Below the pieces are notes generated by a model that was not told the origin of the DNA, searched no databases, and was given only the letters and a program-made list of their open reading frames with translations. Source: a virus. Taken from it: a DNA stretch of 64,000 nucleotides. The stretch is taken from positions 1-64,000 of the IMG/VR virus record IMGVR_UViG_3300014819_000003. One strand, given 5' to 3'. The translations under genes were made by a program, and so were the position numbers. Every line of letters starts with the position of its first letter. The first letter of the stretch is position 1. Positions 4,215 through 12,405 of this stretch are shown one piece after another.

Positions 4215-4442
4215 ATGTCACCACAAGAATGGGCTGGATTCGTTGCAACGATCATAGGAATCGTCGGCTCGGTGGGACTAGTTTTGAGGTGGATCTTGAA
4301 AAAATATGTGCAAGAAATAATGACAGAACTAAAGCCAAACAGTGGATCTTCAATGAAAGATCAAGTAACACGGCTTGAGGATAAAGTCGATAAACTATAC
4401 GACGCTATTTTGATTCATCTTGAAGATCACGCTAATAAGTAA
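4215..4442 (+). CDS. Holin candidate / small membrane protein (75 aa)
   Basis: A 75-residue protein with one transmembrane helix (about residues 7-29, GFVATIIGIVGSVGLVLRWI), a basic junction (KKY), and a C-terminal coiled coil (DQVTRLEDKVDKLYDAI). One span plus a cytoplasmic coiled coil is seen in phage holin-like and XhlA-like lysis proteins, although XhlA has the opposite order. No ribosome-binding site is visible; TGATATAAT ends 9 bp upstream. The holin role is inference from topology and the need for one beside the transglycosylase at 14549. Confidence 0.55.
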   Translation: MSPQEWAGFVATIIGIVGSVGLVLRWILKKYVQEIMTELKPNSGSSMKDQVTRLEDKVDKLYDAILIHLEDHANK

Positions 4443-4590
4443 CTATATATTATATATATTATATTCTTTTACTATTTTCTCTCTTAATTAATTATTATAC
4501 ACACACTAATTATTGTTGTCAAGCAAATACCCCCACTTTTTGAAAAAATTTACCTAATCGTTATAAACTTTTATTTATTGTCCTAAATAA
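4443..4590. other. Non-coding AT-rich tract
   Basis: No gene fits here. Positions 4443-4500 are almost pure A/T with alternating TATATA runs, followed by sparse sequence with a C-run. It could be an easily melted region next to the RNA candidate at 4606. No terminator hairpin was seen directly after the holin candidate. Confidence 0.4.
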
Positions 4591-4666
4591 TGTTAGAATG
4601 AACGTGCTGGCCCGTCAGGTTGCTCTCTACCCACCCCCACTGCCCCTGACGGGTTCAGCCTTATTT
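4591..4666 (+). ncRNA. Structured RNA candidate with C-rich loop
   Basis: An extended -10 TGTTAGAAT (4591-4599) is followed by a 13-bp near-perfect stem: GCTG (4606-4609) and CCCGTCAGG (4611-4619) pair with CCTGACGGG (4645-4653) and CAGC (4656-4659). The 25-nt loop is pyrimidine-rich with CCCACCCCCAC. The predicted transcription start falls at the stem base. It ends in CTTATTTT, so it may terminate itself. GC content contrasts with the surrounding AT-rich DNA. It could also be only a terminator or a DNA packaging signal. Confidence 0.45.
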
Positions 4667-4669
4667 TCA

Positions 4670-4678
4670 TGGTATAAT
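4670..4678 (+). promoter_or_regulatory. Extended -10 promoter (leaderless)
   Basis: TGGTATAAT ends 8 bp before the ATG at 4687. There is no -35 and no ribosome-binding site. It opens the fibre/baseplate locus. Confidence 0.6.
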
Positions 4679-4686
4679 CAAACATT

Positions 4687-5097
4687 ATGACCGAAAAATC
4701 CTTTGTTGTTTCTGACACCTATAAATTCGGAGCGAATCCAGCCACTATTCAATGGAATGTTGTTCGTGGCGATACTGCTACGCTAAAGGTAGACTTTCTA
4801 GATGATGATGAAGTAACAAAATGGAATATATCTACTTGGGATTTTGAGGCTACTGCTTATGATGCAAGTGGCGATGTATTAGATGAATTATCTGTGACTG
4901 CTACTACTGGATCGGTTACTATTACTGCCCCCGCCTCATTGACGGAAAAGTGGGGTACTACTTATAAAACCGTTGTAGCAGAACTACCTTTTGATTTAAC
5001 AGCACACATTCCAGTATCTGGTGAAGATACATCTTGGACACCAGTTATTGGTACAATTAGAGTATTGGGAGATGTAACTCCAGGAGGATCGTTATGA
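4687..5097 (+). CDS. Baseplate/tail beta-sandwich protein (136 aa)
   Basis: A 136-residue, beta-rich, acidic protein. The motif WNVVRGDTATLKVDF (residues 23-37) recurs in the products of 5189-5539 (YYRGDTNQFVI) and 16215-16613 (WTVVSGDTASFRVYV). This RGDT-type strand pair is typical of phage baseplate and receptor-binding accessory proteins of the BppU N-terminal kind; that assignment is moderate. It is leaderless and is coupled to the next gene by ATGA. Expected to be a virion surface or baseplate part. Confidence 0.6.
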   Translation: MTEKSFVVSDTYKFGANPATIQWNVVRGDTATLKVDFLDDDEVTKWNISTWDFEATAYDASGDVLDELSVTATTGSVTITAPASLTEKWGTTYKTVVAELPFDLTAHIPVSGEDTSWTPVIGTIRVLGDVTPGGSL

Positions 5098-5189
5098 CTT
5101 TGCCTACCGTCGTAAAAATTAGTGATACACGCACTGACATTCCGCCTGTTATTAAAGTAGACGGAAAGATTTATAAGGTGTCACGCTAA
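5094..5189 (+). CDS. Mini protein in fibre operon (31 aa)
   Basis: A 31-residue ORF (MTLPTVVKISDTRTDIPPVI...) with AGGAGGA just upstream, coupled on the left by ATGA (5094-5097) and on the right by TAATG (5187-5191). The two exact junctions and strong ribosome-binding site argue that it is translated. Its sequence looks like two beta strands ending in KVSR. It may be a small tail-locus accessory peptide; function unknown. Confidence 0.65.
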   Translation: MTLPTVVKISDTRTDIPPVIKVDGKIYKVSR

Positions 5190-5539
5190 TGGCATTTCCA
5201 GCAACATATAATTTTAGTTACTACCGTGGAGATACAAATCAATTTGTAATTCGTCCAAAGAATTCTGACGGATCTGCTTTTGACCTTGCTGGTTATGATG
5301 CAGATTTTTTTATTGCTACCGCTCGTGGTGCTGCGACAAGCGTTGTTCAGTATGAAGCACAGGCAGTAGTAGATTCAACAAATGATTTAGTTACATGCAC
5401 GATTCTGCCAGGTGTTGGATCACAACTTGCTCCAGGAACTTATGTTTATGACGTACAGGTTGATTCTGGTGCTTCGCTTGTTTACACATTGCTAACTGGC
5501 ACTATCACTGTAACAGAGCAGGTTTCGGGTGCCGTGTAA
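5189..5539 (+). CDS. Baseplate/tail beta-sandwich protein, paralogue (116 aa)
   Basis: A 116-residue beta protein with YYRGDTNQFVI (residues 11-21) and a closing TITVTEQ strand. It is a paralogue of the products of 4687-5097 and 16215-16613. TAATG overlaps join it to both neighbours. All three copies are short, acidic and placed directly before longer structural genes, which suggests adapters or caps for baseplate or fibre attachment. The BppU-like family label is inference. Confidence 0.6.
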   Translation: MAFPATYNFSYYRGDTNQFVIRPKNSDGSAFDLAGYDADFFIATARGAATSVVQYEAQAVVDSTNDLVTCTILPGVGSQLAPGTYVYDVQVDSGASLVYTLLTGTITVTEQVSGAV

Positions 5540-6105
5540 TGCCAGAAGTATTATTGTCAAATGACGACATTACGGTATTAGGTCCACCTACAACAATAGA
5601 ATTACTTGTAGATATTGGACCACAAGGAATTCGTGGTAGCCAGGTATTTGTTGGTACTGGAAATCCAAATAGTATTGAAATTGGACAAGAGCCAGAACTT
5701 AACGATTTATTTATAAATACATCTCCAGGTGCAAACTATGGATATTTATATCAATACGTTTCTGAGCCAGGTGGAGATACCTGGATTGAAATACTAAAAA
5801 TGAATCCAACAATTTATAGCAAAAATCACTCTGTTACATTTACCAGTGGTACTGCAGAAGTAATTATTCCTATTGCTGATATCACAACCACAGAGACGGC
5901 GCTTATAGCCGATAACTTTAGCATTCAGTATAGTATTGCCCATGACAGTCCAGTAGCCTCTACAATGACCCTTGTAAGCGCTACAACATCTGATCTGGTA
6001 ATAGATCTAGAAGCAGTAGAATATGTAAGTAGCGCTTGGTCTAATTTGGCCGAGGAAGTAGTTGTCCACTTTTTTATTACGATAGTCGAAGCAGGCGAAT
6101 CGTAA
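5539..6105 (+). CDS. Structural protein with short collagen-like motif (188 aa)
   Basis: A 188-residue protein. The N-terminal part has an LVDIGPQGIRGSQVF segment, a short collagen-like Gly-x-y stretch common at the neck of phage fibres, then ELNDLFINTSPGANYGYLYQYV, and a beta-rich C-terminus (residues about 95-188) like a small receptor-binding or trimer domain. It overlaps the previous stop as TAATG. Likely a fibre or fibre-attachment protein. No specific receptor can be inferred. Confidence 0.55.
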   Translation: MPEVLLSNDDITVLGPPTTIELLVDIGPQGIRGSQVFVGTGNPNSIEIGQEPELNDLFINTSPGANYGYLYQYVSEPGGDTWIEILKMNPTIYSKNHSVTFTSGTAEVIIPIADITTTETALIADNFSIQYSIAHDSPVASTMTLVSATTSDLVIDLEAVEYVSSAWSNLAEEVVVHFFITIVEAGES

Positions 6106-6110
6106 GAATG

Positions 6111-6119
6111 TGGTATAAT
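6111..6119 (+). promoter_or_regulatory. Extended -10 promoter
   Basis: TGGTATAAT, no -35. The leader of about 11 nt carries GAGAGGTGATC upstream of the ATG at 6137. Confidence 0.55.
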
Positions 6120-6136
6120 TTTCGAGAGGTGATCCT

Positions 6137-7396
6137 ATGGCAGTAGAAAGTATTGGCACGATATACAGTGTTAATATCCCAGGCTTAACAGATTCAGCAG
6201 ATATTCAAAATGCGTTTAAGGCATATCATTATGGCGCATATACTTCTATTGCAACTACCGCTGGAATTGGTTCTGGTGGTATCGCTTACTGGCTAAAAGG
6301 AATTGAAGAAGATATTGCATTGCTAGAAGCACGTCCATCATCAGGTGGAGATGCAACATCAAGTGCTCCAGTTGCTGGAGACTTTACACCTTCAGGAATT
6401 CCAGATGGTTATATCTGGGTTGATCTTGATGGATCAATGACAAGTTCTGTTATTGGTGCTACTGCAGTTTATAATAATAATGCACCTACATCTAATCTTA
6501 CATCAGGAATTATTTGGGTAGATAAAGATTCATCTACTTCTACAACTGGTAATCCATTTATTCCTTCTGCAATTATTGCAGCAAAAGGAGATTTACTAGC
6601 GGGTAGTGCAAATGATACTGTAGTAGTTCTAACAGTTGGAACAGATGGACAATATTTAAAGGCTGACTCAAGTACAACAAGTGGACTTGCTTGGGCTGCT
6701 CCAGGAGATCTAACTGCAGTTTCTGCAGGAACTGGTATTACTGTTACAAATGGCGCTGGTCCAATACCATCAGTTGCTGTTGATGACACACTTGTTGCTA
6801 CAACCAGCAACACAATGACTCTTACAAATAAAACTTTAGTTGCTCCAACTATTCAAGGCGCATCTGTAACTGGTGGTACATTCGTTGCTCCAACATTACA
6901 AAATCAAGCATCAACTGGTGGAACCTTTATTGGTGCAGCAATTACAAGTAGTACAACTTTTGCAGGTACATCAACAATTGAAACAGTTGCATATCCAATA
7001 TTAGTTGCTCCAGAAGAGCGATGGAATGTAGTCGCAGCATCAGCAGGCAGTACAGTAAACCTTGATGTTTTAACTTCTGCTGTGTGGTACTATACTAGCA
7101 GTTCAAGTTCTAACTGGACACTAAATATTCGTGGCAATTCTTCAACATCTCTTAACAATGTTCTTAATACTGGTGATTCTATTACTACCGTTTTCTTTGC
7201 AACAAATGGAACAACTCCATTTTATCAAACAGTGCTTACAGTTGATGGAGCCACAAGCGGCGTAAATACAAGATGGCAAAATGCTACTGCACCAACATCA
7301 GGAAATACAAGCAGCGTTGACATTTATTCATTCACAATTGTAAAGACAGGAAACGCTGCGTTTTCGGCATTTGGATCTCAAACTAGATTTGCTTAA
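6137..7396 (+). CDS. Tail fibre protein, trio 1 (419 aa)
   Basis: A 419-residue Ser/Thr/Gly-rich fibre. The central module SAGTGITVTNGAGPIPSVAV plus TTSNTMTLTNKTL (residues about 195-235) recurs in gene 9221-9976. The C-terminal domain (about 290-419) starts VAPEERWNVVA and ends FSAFGSQTRFA; it is clearly homologous to the C-terminus of the 251-residue product of 9221-9976 and is probably the tip or trimerisation domain. GAGAGGTGATC precedes the ATG. It is the first member of a fibre / Gly-rich / Trp-rich trio that is repeated downstream. Confidence 0.7.
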   Translation: MAVESIGTIYSVNIPGLTDSADIQNAFKAYHYGAYTSIATTAGIGSGGIAYWLKGIEEDIALLEARPSSGGDATSSAPVAGDFTPSGIPDGYIWVDLDGSMTSSVIGATAVYNNNAPTSNLTSGIIWVDKDSSTSTTGNPFIPSAIIAAKGDLLAGSANDTVVVLTVGTDGQYLKADSSTTSGLAWAAPGDLTAVSAGTGITVTNGAGPIPSVAVDDTLVATTSNTMTLTNKTLVAPTIQGASVTGGTFVAPTLQNQASTGGTFIGAAITSSTTFAGTSTIETVAYPILVAPEERWNVVAASAGSTVNLDVLTSAVWYYTSSSSSNWTLNIRGNSSTSLNNVLNTGDSITTVFFATNGTTPFYQTVLTVDGATSGVNTRWQNATAPTSGNTSSVDIYSFTIVKTGNAAFSAFGSQTRFA

Positions 7397-7405
7397 GGAG
7401 TATAG

Positions 7406-8788
7406 ATGCCTATCATTGGTGGAAGATCAGCAGGAGTAAGAGGTCTTGGATTTCAAGGTGCTGGAAAACCAGGTAAAGTAATAACTTTTACAGCAACAGA
7501 TGTTGGTAGTGGAAGAGCATATAATAATGGAAGAATTGATATTTCTTGGACTGCGCCATCAAGCAACGGTGCTCCAATTACTGGGTATTTAATTGAAAGA
7601 TCTACTAACTCAGGTTCAACATGGTCAACTTTAATTTCTAGCAATGCTACAACTTCTTATTCTGATACTGGACTATCAAGTGCAACAAGATATGATTATA
7701 GAGTTACAGCAATCAATGCAGTAGGCTCAGGAGAAGTTTCCTCATCTGTTAATGCAACTGCAACAACTGTTCCACAGGCACCAACTGTTGGAGCAGCATC
7801 AAGAGCAGCAGATAATCAAGTTTCATTGGCTTTCACTGCCAATGCAAATGGAGGATCATCAATTACATCATATACAATAGTAGCAAGTCCATCAATATCA
7901 GTAAGCACTAATGCTGGAACAACATCGCCAAGAACCGCAACTGCATCATTTGGTTCTGGAACATCTTATACCTTTACAATTGCAGCAGTTAATGCTAATG
8001 GAACATCTGCTGCATCTTCAGCAAGCGGATCAGTTATGCCAAATCAACCTGCTCCAAGCAGCGTTGAGTATGTTGTTGTTTCTGGTGGTGGAACTGGATA
8101 TAGTGGTGGCGGTGGAGCGGGAGGAGTTTTTGCTGGAACACAATCTGTAAGTGCTGGAACTAATTATTCTATTTCTATTGCAGGTGGAGGCGGAACATCT
8201 AACTTTATATCATTTACACCTTCTGCTGGTGGAAATGGTGGCCAAAGTCAAGGAAATGCTGGTGCTTCTGGTGGAGGATGTGCAGTATTTAATAACAATG
8301 GACGTGGAAATGCAATTGCTGGCCAAGGACATATAGGTGGTAAAACTAACCATGGCGGATCAAGTGGAGGTGGAGGTGGATACGGTGGACCAGGTAGTGA
8401 TGGAAGAAAAGCAACAGATCCAAATAATGGAAACGAGTTTACATATTCGGAGCCAGGACAGGCTGGCGGTGGAGGTGGAGCATATTCTGCAACCATTGAA
8501 GGTGGAACCAACTACTATGCATATGGTGGTGGAGGATTTGGTCAAGGATATTATCCATGGGTATGGAGTGCAAATGGAGATGCTAGCGATGGAGCAGCAA
8601 ATAGTGGCGCAGGCGGCGGAGGTTGGGGATTCCATAATGGTGGATCTGGAACTGTGATTTTAGCCCATTCAAGCAATGAAAAATCTGCCACAGTTTCTGG
8701 AGGACTTAGTTATAATTTAAATACTAACTCTAGGGCTGGATACAAAGTTTATAAATTTACTGGTGGAAGTGGAAACGTGAGTTGGTAA
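7406..8788 (+). CDS. Fn3 plus glycine-rich tail protein, trio 1 (460 aa)
   Basis: The N-terminal half has two fibronectin type III-like domains (about residues 25-120 with ISWTAPSSNGAPITGYLIER, and about 125-212). The C-terminal half (about 225-460) is a glycine-rich domain full of GGGG and GGxGG runs, ending in a beta strand. This resembles the polyglycine sandwich seen in distal phage adhesins; the fold is inferred from composition. AAGGAG precedes the ATG. It is paralogous to gene 9988-11139. Probable receptor-binding or host-surface binding component. Confidence 0.65.
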   Translation: MPIIGGRSAGVRGLGFQGAGKPGKVITFTATDVGSGRAYNNGRIDISWTAPSSNGAPITGYLIERSTNSGSTWSTLISSNATTSYSDTGLSSATRYDYRVTAINAVGSGEVSSSVNATATTVPQAPTVGAASRAADNQVSLAFTANANGGSSITSYTIVASPSISVSTNAGTTSPRTATASFGSGTSYTFTIAAVNANGTSAASSASGSVMPNQPAPSSVEYVVVSGGGTGYSGGGGAGGVFAGTQSVSAGTNYSISIAGGGGTSNFISFTPSAGGNGGQSQGNAGASGGGCAVFNNNGRGNAIAGQGHIGGKTNHGGSSGGGGGYGGPGSDGRKATDPNNGNEFTYSEPGQAGGGGGAYSATIEGGTNYYAYGGGGFGQGYYPWVWSANGDASDGAANSGAGGGGWGFHNGGSGTVILAHSSNEKSATVSGGLSYNLNTNSRAGYKVYKFTGGSGNVSW

Positions 8789-8790
8789 AG

Positions 8791-9180
8791 ATGGCACATT
8801 ATGCATTATTAGATGAAAATAACATAGTAGTTAACGTTCTTGTAGGCAGGAACGAAGATGAAGTTGTTGATGGAATTACTGACTGGGAAGAATATTATGG
8901 TAATTTTCATAATATGAGATGCAAGAGAACATCATATAACACACATTTGGGTCAACATAGATTTGATGGAACTCCATTTAGAAAAAATTATGCACAGGTT
9001 GGTGGCACTTATGATGAAGAACGAGATGCCTTTATACCAATAAAAGATTTTGAATCTTGGATTTTTGATGAAGATACCTGTGCTTGGAAAGCGCCTATAC
9101 CACAGCCAGATAATGATCACTATTATCGTTGGAATGAAGAAACCTTAAGTTGGGATAATCTTGGACAAAAATTTGAGTAA
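8791..9180 (+). CDS. Trp-rich acidic tail-locus protein, trio 1 (129 aa)
   Basis: The ATG at 8791, 2 bp after the upstream stop, is chosen over a TTG at 8782. The 129-residue acidic protein has an N-terminal MAHYALLDENNIVVNVLVG strand segment and a repeated Trp motif, FESWIFDEDTCAWKAPIPQP and YRWNEETLSWDN. Related proteins sit beside fibre genes in many aquatic phages, with unconfirmed role (fibre chaperone or small structural part). It is paralogous to gene 11152-11604. Confidence 0.6.
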   Translation: MAHYALLDENNIVVNVLVGRNEDEVVDGITDWEEYYGNFHNMRCKRTSYNTHLGQHRFDGTPFRKNYAQVGGTYDEERDAFIPIKDFESWIFDEDTCAWKAPIPQPDNDHYYRWNEETLSWDNLGQKFE

Positions 9181-9189
9181 TAGCAAGAG

Positions 9190-9205
9190 AAACCTGCTAT
9201 AATAA
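9190..9205 (+). promoter_or_regulatory. Extended -10 promoter, duplicated element
   Basis: AAACCTGCTATAATAA, including the extended -10 TGCTATAAT (9195-9203), is identical to 12385-12400 upstream of another fibre gene. Here a leader with AAGGAG precedes the ATG at 9221. The identity suggests that promoter and fibre were duplicated together. Confidence 0.6.
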
Positions 9206-9220
9206 CAATAAGGAGCGACG

Positions 9221-9976
9221 ATGCCAACATTTAACACCACAGACCCAAAACCAGGGTATATATATGACTCAAGCGATGATACTTGGTATCCCCTTGCTGG
9301 TATTGCAGTACAGTCATTAGATGGATTGACGGATGTTGTTATTTCTTCCGCCGCTTCTGGACAGACTCTTGTTTATAATGGAACTAACTGGGTAAATACC
9401 GCCGAAACTGGCGATGTGTCTGCTGTTTCAGCGGGTACAGGAATAACAGTAACAAACGGTACAGGACCAATTCCATCAGTTGCAGTAGACACTACTCTTG
9501 TAGCAACTACAAGCAACACTATGACTTTATCAAATAAGACTTTAACATCTCCAATAGTAAATGGAGCAACGATTAATTCTTCAATTCTTGTTGGTCCAGA
9601 AGAACGTTGTAGCGTTGTTGCATCAGCAGCAACAGGAACAATTAATATTGATACCATAACTGCTGGAACTTGGTATTATACATCAAATGCTGGTGCAAAC
9701 CATACACTAAATTTGCGTGGCAGTTCAACAACATCATTAAATAATCTTCTTGCAACAGGAGATTCACAAACAATTGTTTGGTTAAATACAAATGGTGCTA
9801 CTCCATATTATGTTAGCGCAGTACAGGTAGATACCGTATCGCAAACTGTTAAATGGCAGAATGGTACAGCACCATCTGCTGGAAATGCCTCATCTATTGA
9901 TGCTTATGTATTTACAGTTATTAAAACTGCTGCTTCAACATATACAGTATTCGGTACTCAGACTAAGTTTGCGTAA
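9221..9976 (+). CDS. Tail fibre protein, trio 2 (251 aa)
   Basis: A 251-residue fibre. The N-terminal cap MPTFNTTDPKPGYIYDSSDD resembles the start of gene 12406-13086. The module SAGTGITVTNGTGPIPSVAV plus TTSNTMTLSNKTL (residues 70-113) and the C-terminal domain (about 126-251, VGPEERCSVVA to FGTQTKFA) match gene 6137-7396. It is a shorter paralogue that lacks most of the first fibre's N-terminal shaft. Codons of the matching modules differ strongly although the protein is nearly identical. Confidence 0.7.
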   Translation: MPTFNTTDPKPGYIYDSSDDTWYPLAGIAVQSLDGLTDVVISSAASGQTLVYNGTNWVNTAETGDVSAVSAGTGITVTNGTGPIPSVAVDTTLVATTSNTMTLSNKTLTSPIVNGATINSSILVGPEERCSVVASAATGTINIDTITAGTWYYTSNAGANHTLNLRGSSTTSLNNLLATGDSQTIVWLNTNGATPYYVSAVQVDTVSQTVKWQNGTAPSAGNASSIDAYVFTVIKTAASTYTVFGTQTKFA

Positions 9977-9987
9977 GGAGGGTTTTA

Positions 9988-11139
9988 GTGCCAACATTAA
10001 ATACCTTCGGTAGTGCAAGAGGATTTGGTAGAGCAGGTGCTGCTAAACCTAATGCTCCAACAATTAACAGCGTAACAGCAGATTCTGCAACACAAGTAAC
10101 AATTAACTATACTCTTGGCGCTAATAATGGTGCACCTATTACAACTATTGGAATTACTTCATCTCCCTCAATTGCTTTAACATATACCAATACAGATCTT
10201 GATGGATCAATCACAGTTACAGGATCTTTTGTTTTAGATCAAACGTATACTTTTACAATGACAGCAACAAATGCTGTAGGTACCTCAGATGCATCTACTG
10301 CTTCTAATGCTATAACTCCAAACTTTTCATACTCTCTTGCTCAAACATATAATGCATCAACTACATACACAGTTCCAAATACTGGCGTAAGTAAAATTGC
10401 AGTATATGCTTGGGCAGGCGGTGGAGGAGGAAATGGTGGAAACGGCTTAGACACTACAAATAATACCAATTCCCCCTCTGCAGGTAATGGAGGTAGCGGA
10501 GGTAGTGGCGGAAATGGTGTAGCATTTAAAGATTATTCCGTATCACCTGGACAAACTTTTACAGTTACTATAGGTAGCGGTGGAAATGCAGGATCTGCTG
10601 GTGGAGTAACATCTTTTGGTAATTTATTAAATACAACAAATGGTAGTAATGTGGCTGGATATGCAACTTCAAATGGTGGAGGTGGAGGTGGCGGAGGTAG
10701 TGGTGCTGGTGGTAACTGTTATGGTCTTGGTAATGGTAATACAGGTGGAACATCAAATGCTTTGACATTAAATGGAACAGGATTGACTAGTTACACAGTC
10801 GGTGCTGGCGGCGGTGGCGGTGCAGGAGGCTCATGCAGAAGCGTATCAGCAGGAGGAACTTGCGGTCCAGCAAATGGTGGAGCAGGAGCAAATAACGCAG
10901 GCTCAAATGGTAATGGTGGTGCAGGCGGTAACGGTGGTGCTAGTACAAACAACAGCATTACTACTAGCCCTAACTCTGGCTCCTCTGCTAATGGTATTGC
11001 TGCAGGCGGTGGCGGAGGTTCAGGTGCTGGAATGTTGTTTAATGGTTCTGGTACTAGTGCTACTATAAATGCTTCTTATGGAGCGACTGGTGGTGCTGCA
11101 GGTACAGGCGGTAGAATATATGTTTATCAGGCCGTGTAG
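9988..11139 (+). CDS. Fn3 plus glycine-rich tail protein, trio 2 (383 aa)
   Basis: GTG start at 9988 with AAGGAGGG upstream. One Fn3-like domain (about residues 20-110, PTINSVTADSATQVTINY) is followed by a long polyglycine region (about 140-375) with GGGGGG runs and Asn/Ser. Its N-terminus (LNTFGSARGFGRAGAAKPN) matches that of the first copy (IIGGRSAGVRGLGF). It is a paralogue of gene 7406-8788 with one Fn3 domain fewer. Probable adhesin-type virion protein. Confidence 0.65.
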   Translation: MPTLNTFGSARGFGRAGAAKPNAPTINSVTADSATQVTINYTLGANNGAPITTIGITSSPSIALTYTNTDLDGSITVTGSFVLDQTYTFTMTATNAVGTSDASTASNAITPNFSYSLAQTYNASTTYTVPNTGVSKIAVYAWAGGGGGNGGNGLDTTNNTNSPSAGNGGSGGSGGNGVAFKDYSVSPGQTFTVTIGSGGNAGSAGGVTSFGNLLNTTNGSNVAGYATSNGGGGGGGGSGAGGNCYGLGNGNTGGTSNALTLNGTGLTSYTVGAGGGGGAGGSCRSVSAGGTCGPANGGAGANNAGSNGNGGAGGNGGASTNNSITTSPNSGSSANGIAAGGGGGSGAGMLFNGSGTSATINASYGATGGAAGTGGRIYVYQAV

Positions 11140-11151
11140 TTAGGAAAAATA

Positions 11152-11604
11152 ATGGCAGAAAAAAATTATGCTTTAATTAAAAATAATAATGTTACAAATA
11201 TTGTAGTTTTTGATGATCTTTCAGAAGAATTGTTTTTAGTTTTTTTAAATGAGTATCAACTTGATGATATTGTTATTGCAAATGAAAAAACAGAAATTGG
11301 TGGAATATACGATGGCGTAAAATTCTGGCCAACTAAGCCATATCCATCTTGGATTAAAAATGAAGAATTAACAAAATGGGAAGCACCAATAGCAATGCCT
11401 GAAAATAAACCAAATAAATATGTTTGGAATGAAAGTTTAATGGTTTGGGAACTTGCTCCTATTCCTACAAAACCATTCAATTCTTGGATATTTGATGAAG
11501 ATTCATATCAATGGTTTGCGCCTGTTGCAAGACCAAATGATGAAAATGACTATGAGTGGGATGAAGAATCTAATTCTTGGAATTTGCTTCCACCTTGTTG
11601 TTAG
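11152..11604 (+). CDS. Trp-rich acidic tail-locus protein, trio 2 (150 aa)
   Basis: A 150-residue acidic protein homologous to gene 8791-9180. The Trp repeat occurs three times here (YPSWIKNEELTKWEAPIAMP, FNSWIFDEDSYQWFAPVARP, YEWDEESNSWNLLPP), against two in the first copy, suggesting gain or loss by internal duplication. It begins MAEKNYALIKNNNV. It completes the second trio. The role may be assembly of the neighbouring fibre, but this is inference from conserved pairing. Confidence 0.6.
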   Translation: MAEKNYALIKNNNVTNIVVFDDLSEELFLVFLNEYQLDDIVIANEKTEIGGIYDGVKFWPTKPYPSWIKNEELTKWEAPIAMPENKPNKYVWNESLMVWELAPIPTKPFNSWIFDEDSYQWFAPVARPNDENDYEWDEESNSWNLLPPCC

Positions 11605-11606
11605 TG

Positions 11607-11612
11607 TATAAT
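11607..11612 (+). promoter_or_regulatory. -10 promoter element
   Basis: TATAAT directly after TG (TGTATAAT) overlaps the previous gene end. Downstream, ACGGGGGTAG forms an unusual G-rich ribosome-binding site for the ATG at 11637. Confidence 0.45.
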
Positions 11613-11636
11613 TAAAACAAACGGGGGTAGTTAAAA

Positions 11637-12347
11637 ATGGAAATAATTAAGTTTACAGATACTATTGGGGTACCAGAAGAATATCGTCCAGTACCCGCTT
11701 CAAGACTTATTCCAGAATGGTATAAAGATTTAGAATCTTATATTGGTGGAGAAAAAAGACCAGATGGAAATGCAATGACTACGGCAACAGCAAAACGCTG
11801 TATGCCTATCTTTGATGCTATAACTGGTGGATATATAATTTCTACTCATACAGATTTATGGGTATCACAAAGACCAGATGGACCAGAAAATAAAATTAGT
11901 CCGTATTATGAATGGGCTAATTTTGGCGCTATTTCTTTTCACCCAAAAAGCCAACTACCAGAACATCCAAATGATACAGGTCATGAATTTGCATATCCTA
12001 AATGGAATAACACTTGGGCTATACAAACTCCTCCTGGATATTCATGTCTTTTTATATCTCCGCTTCATAGAGAAACTCCTATAATTGCTTTGCCTGCAAT
12101 TGTAGATACAGATAATTATAATGCTCCAGTTAACTTCCCGTTCGTTTTACGTGATCCAAAGATGGATGGTTTAATTCCAGCAGGTACTCCAATAATGCAA
12201 GTAATCCCATTTAAACGAGATGAGTTCCAAATGGAAATTGGAGATTCAGAAGATTTTAAAAAACAGATGGCTACTACTACTAAATTAAGAACCTTATTCT
12301 TTGACTCTTATAAGAGACAGTATAGACAGCCCAAAGAATACCGTTGA
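11637..12347 (+). CDS. Conserved aquatic-phage protein of unknown function (236 aa)
   Basis: A 236-residue protein with EEYRPVPASRLIPEWYKDLE at the N-terminus, MPIFDAITGGYIISTHTDLW, PPGYSCLFISPLHRETPI, PAIVDTDNYNAPVNFPFV and AGTPIMQVIPFKR. This set of motifs marks a family often found in marine and freshwater phages. From memory it has no established activity, and it is not recognisably a fibre. The conserved His, Asp and Trp residues and the single-domain length could suit an enzyme or a cupin-like fold, but that is not shown. Confidence 0.6.
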   Translation: MEIIKFTDTIGVPEEYRPVPASRLIPEWYKDLESYIGGEKRPDGNAMTTATAKRCMPIFDAITGGYIISTHTDLWVSQRPDGPENKISPYYEWANFGAISFHPKSQLPEHPNDTGHEFAYPKWNNTWAIQTPPGYSCLFISPLHRETPIIALPAIVDTDNYNAPVNFPFVLRDPKMDGLIPAGTPIMQVIPFKRDEFQMEIGDSEDFKKQMATTTKLRTLFFDSYKRQYRQPKEYR

Positions 12348-12352
12348 TTTTG

Positions 12353-12400
12353 TGGTATAATTTTCGTGAGAGGGTAGCAGCAAGAAACCTGCTATAATAA
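12353..12400 (+). promoter_or_regulatory. Two tandem extended -10 promoters
   Basis: TGGTATAAT (12353-12361) and TGCTATAAT (12390-12398). The second, inside the 16-bp element shared with 9190-9205, ends 7 bp before the ATG at 12406 and would give a leaderless mRNA. The first would give a leader of about 38 nt. Confidence 0.55.
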
Positions 12401-12405
12401 ACACT

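Noticed and set aside
8248-8657. Several open frames on both strands inside the glycine-rich gene 7406-8788
   Set aside because: They are shadows caused by GGN-rich codons; none has a ribosome-binding site or promoter, and the Gly-rich frame continues through with Fn3 domains.
10568-11068. His/Tyr-rich and Gln/Val-rich open frames inside gene 9988-11139
   Set aside because: Low-complexity products mirror the glycine-rich coding strand; no start signals.
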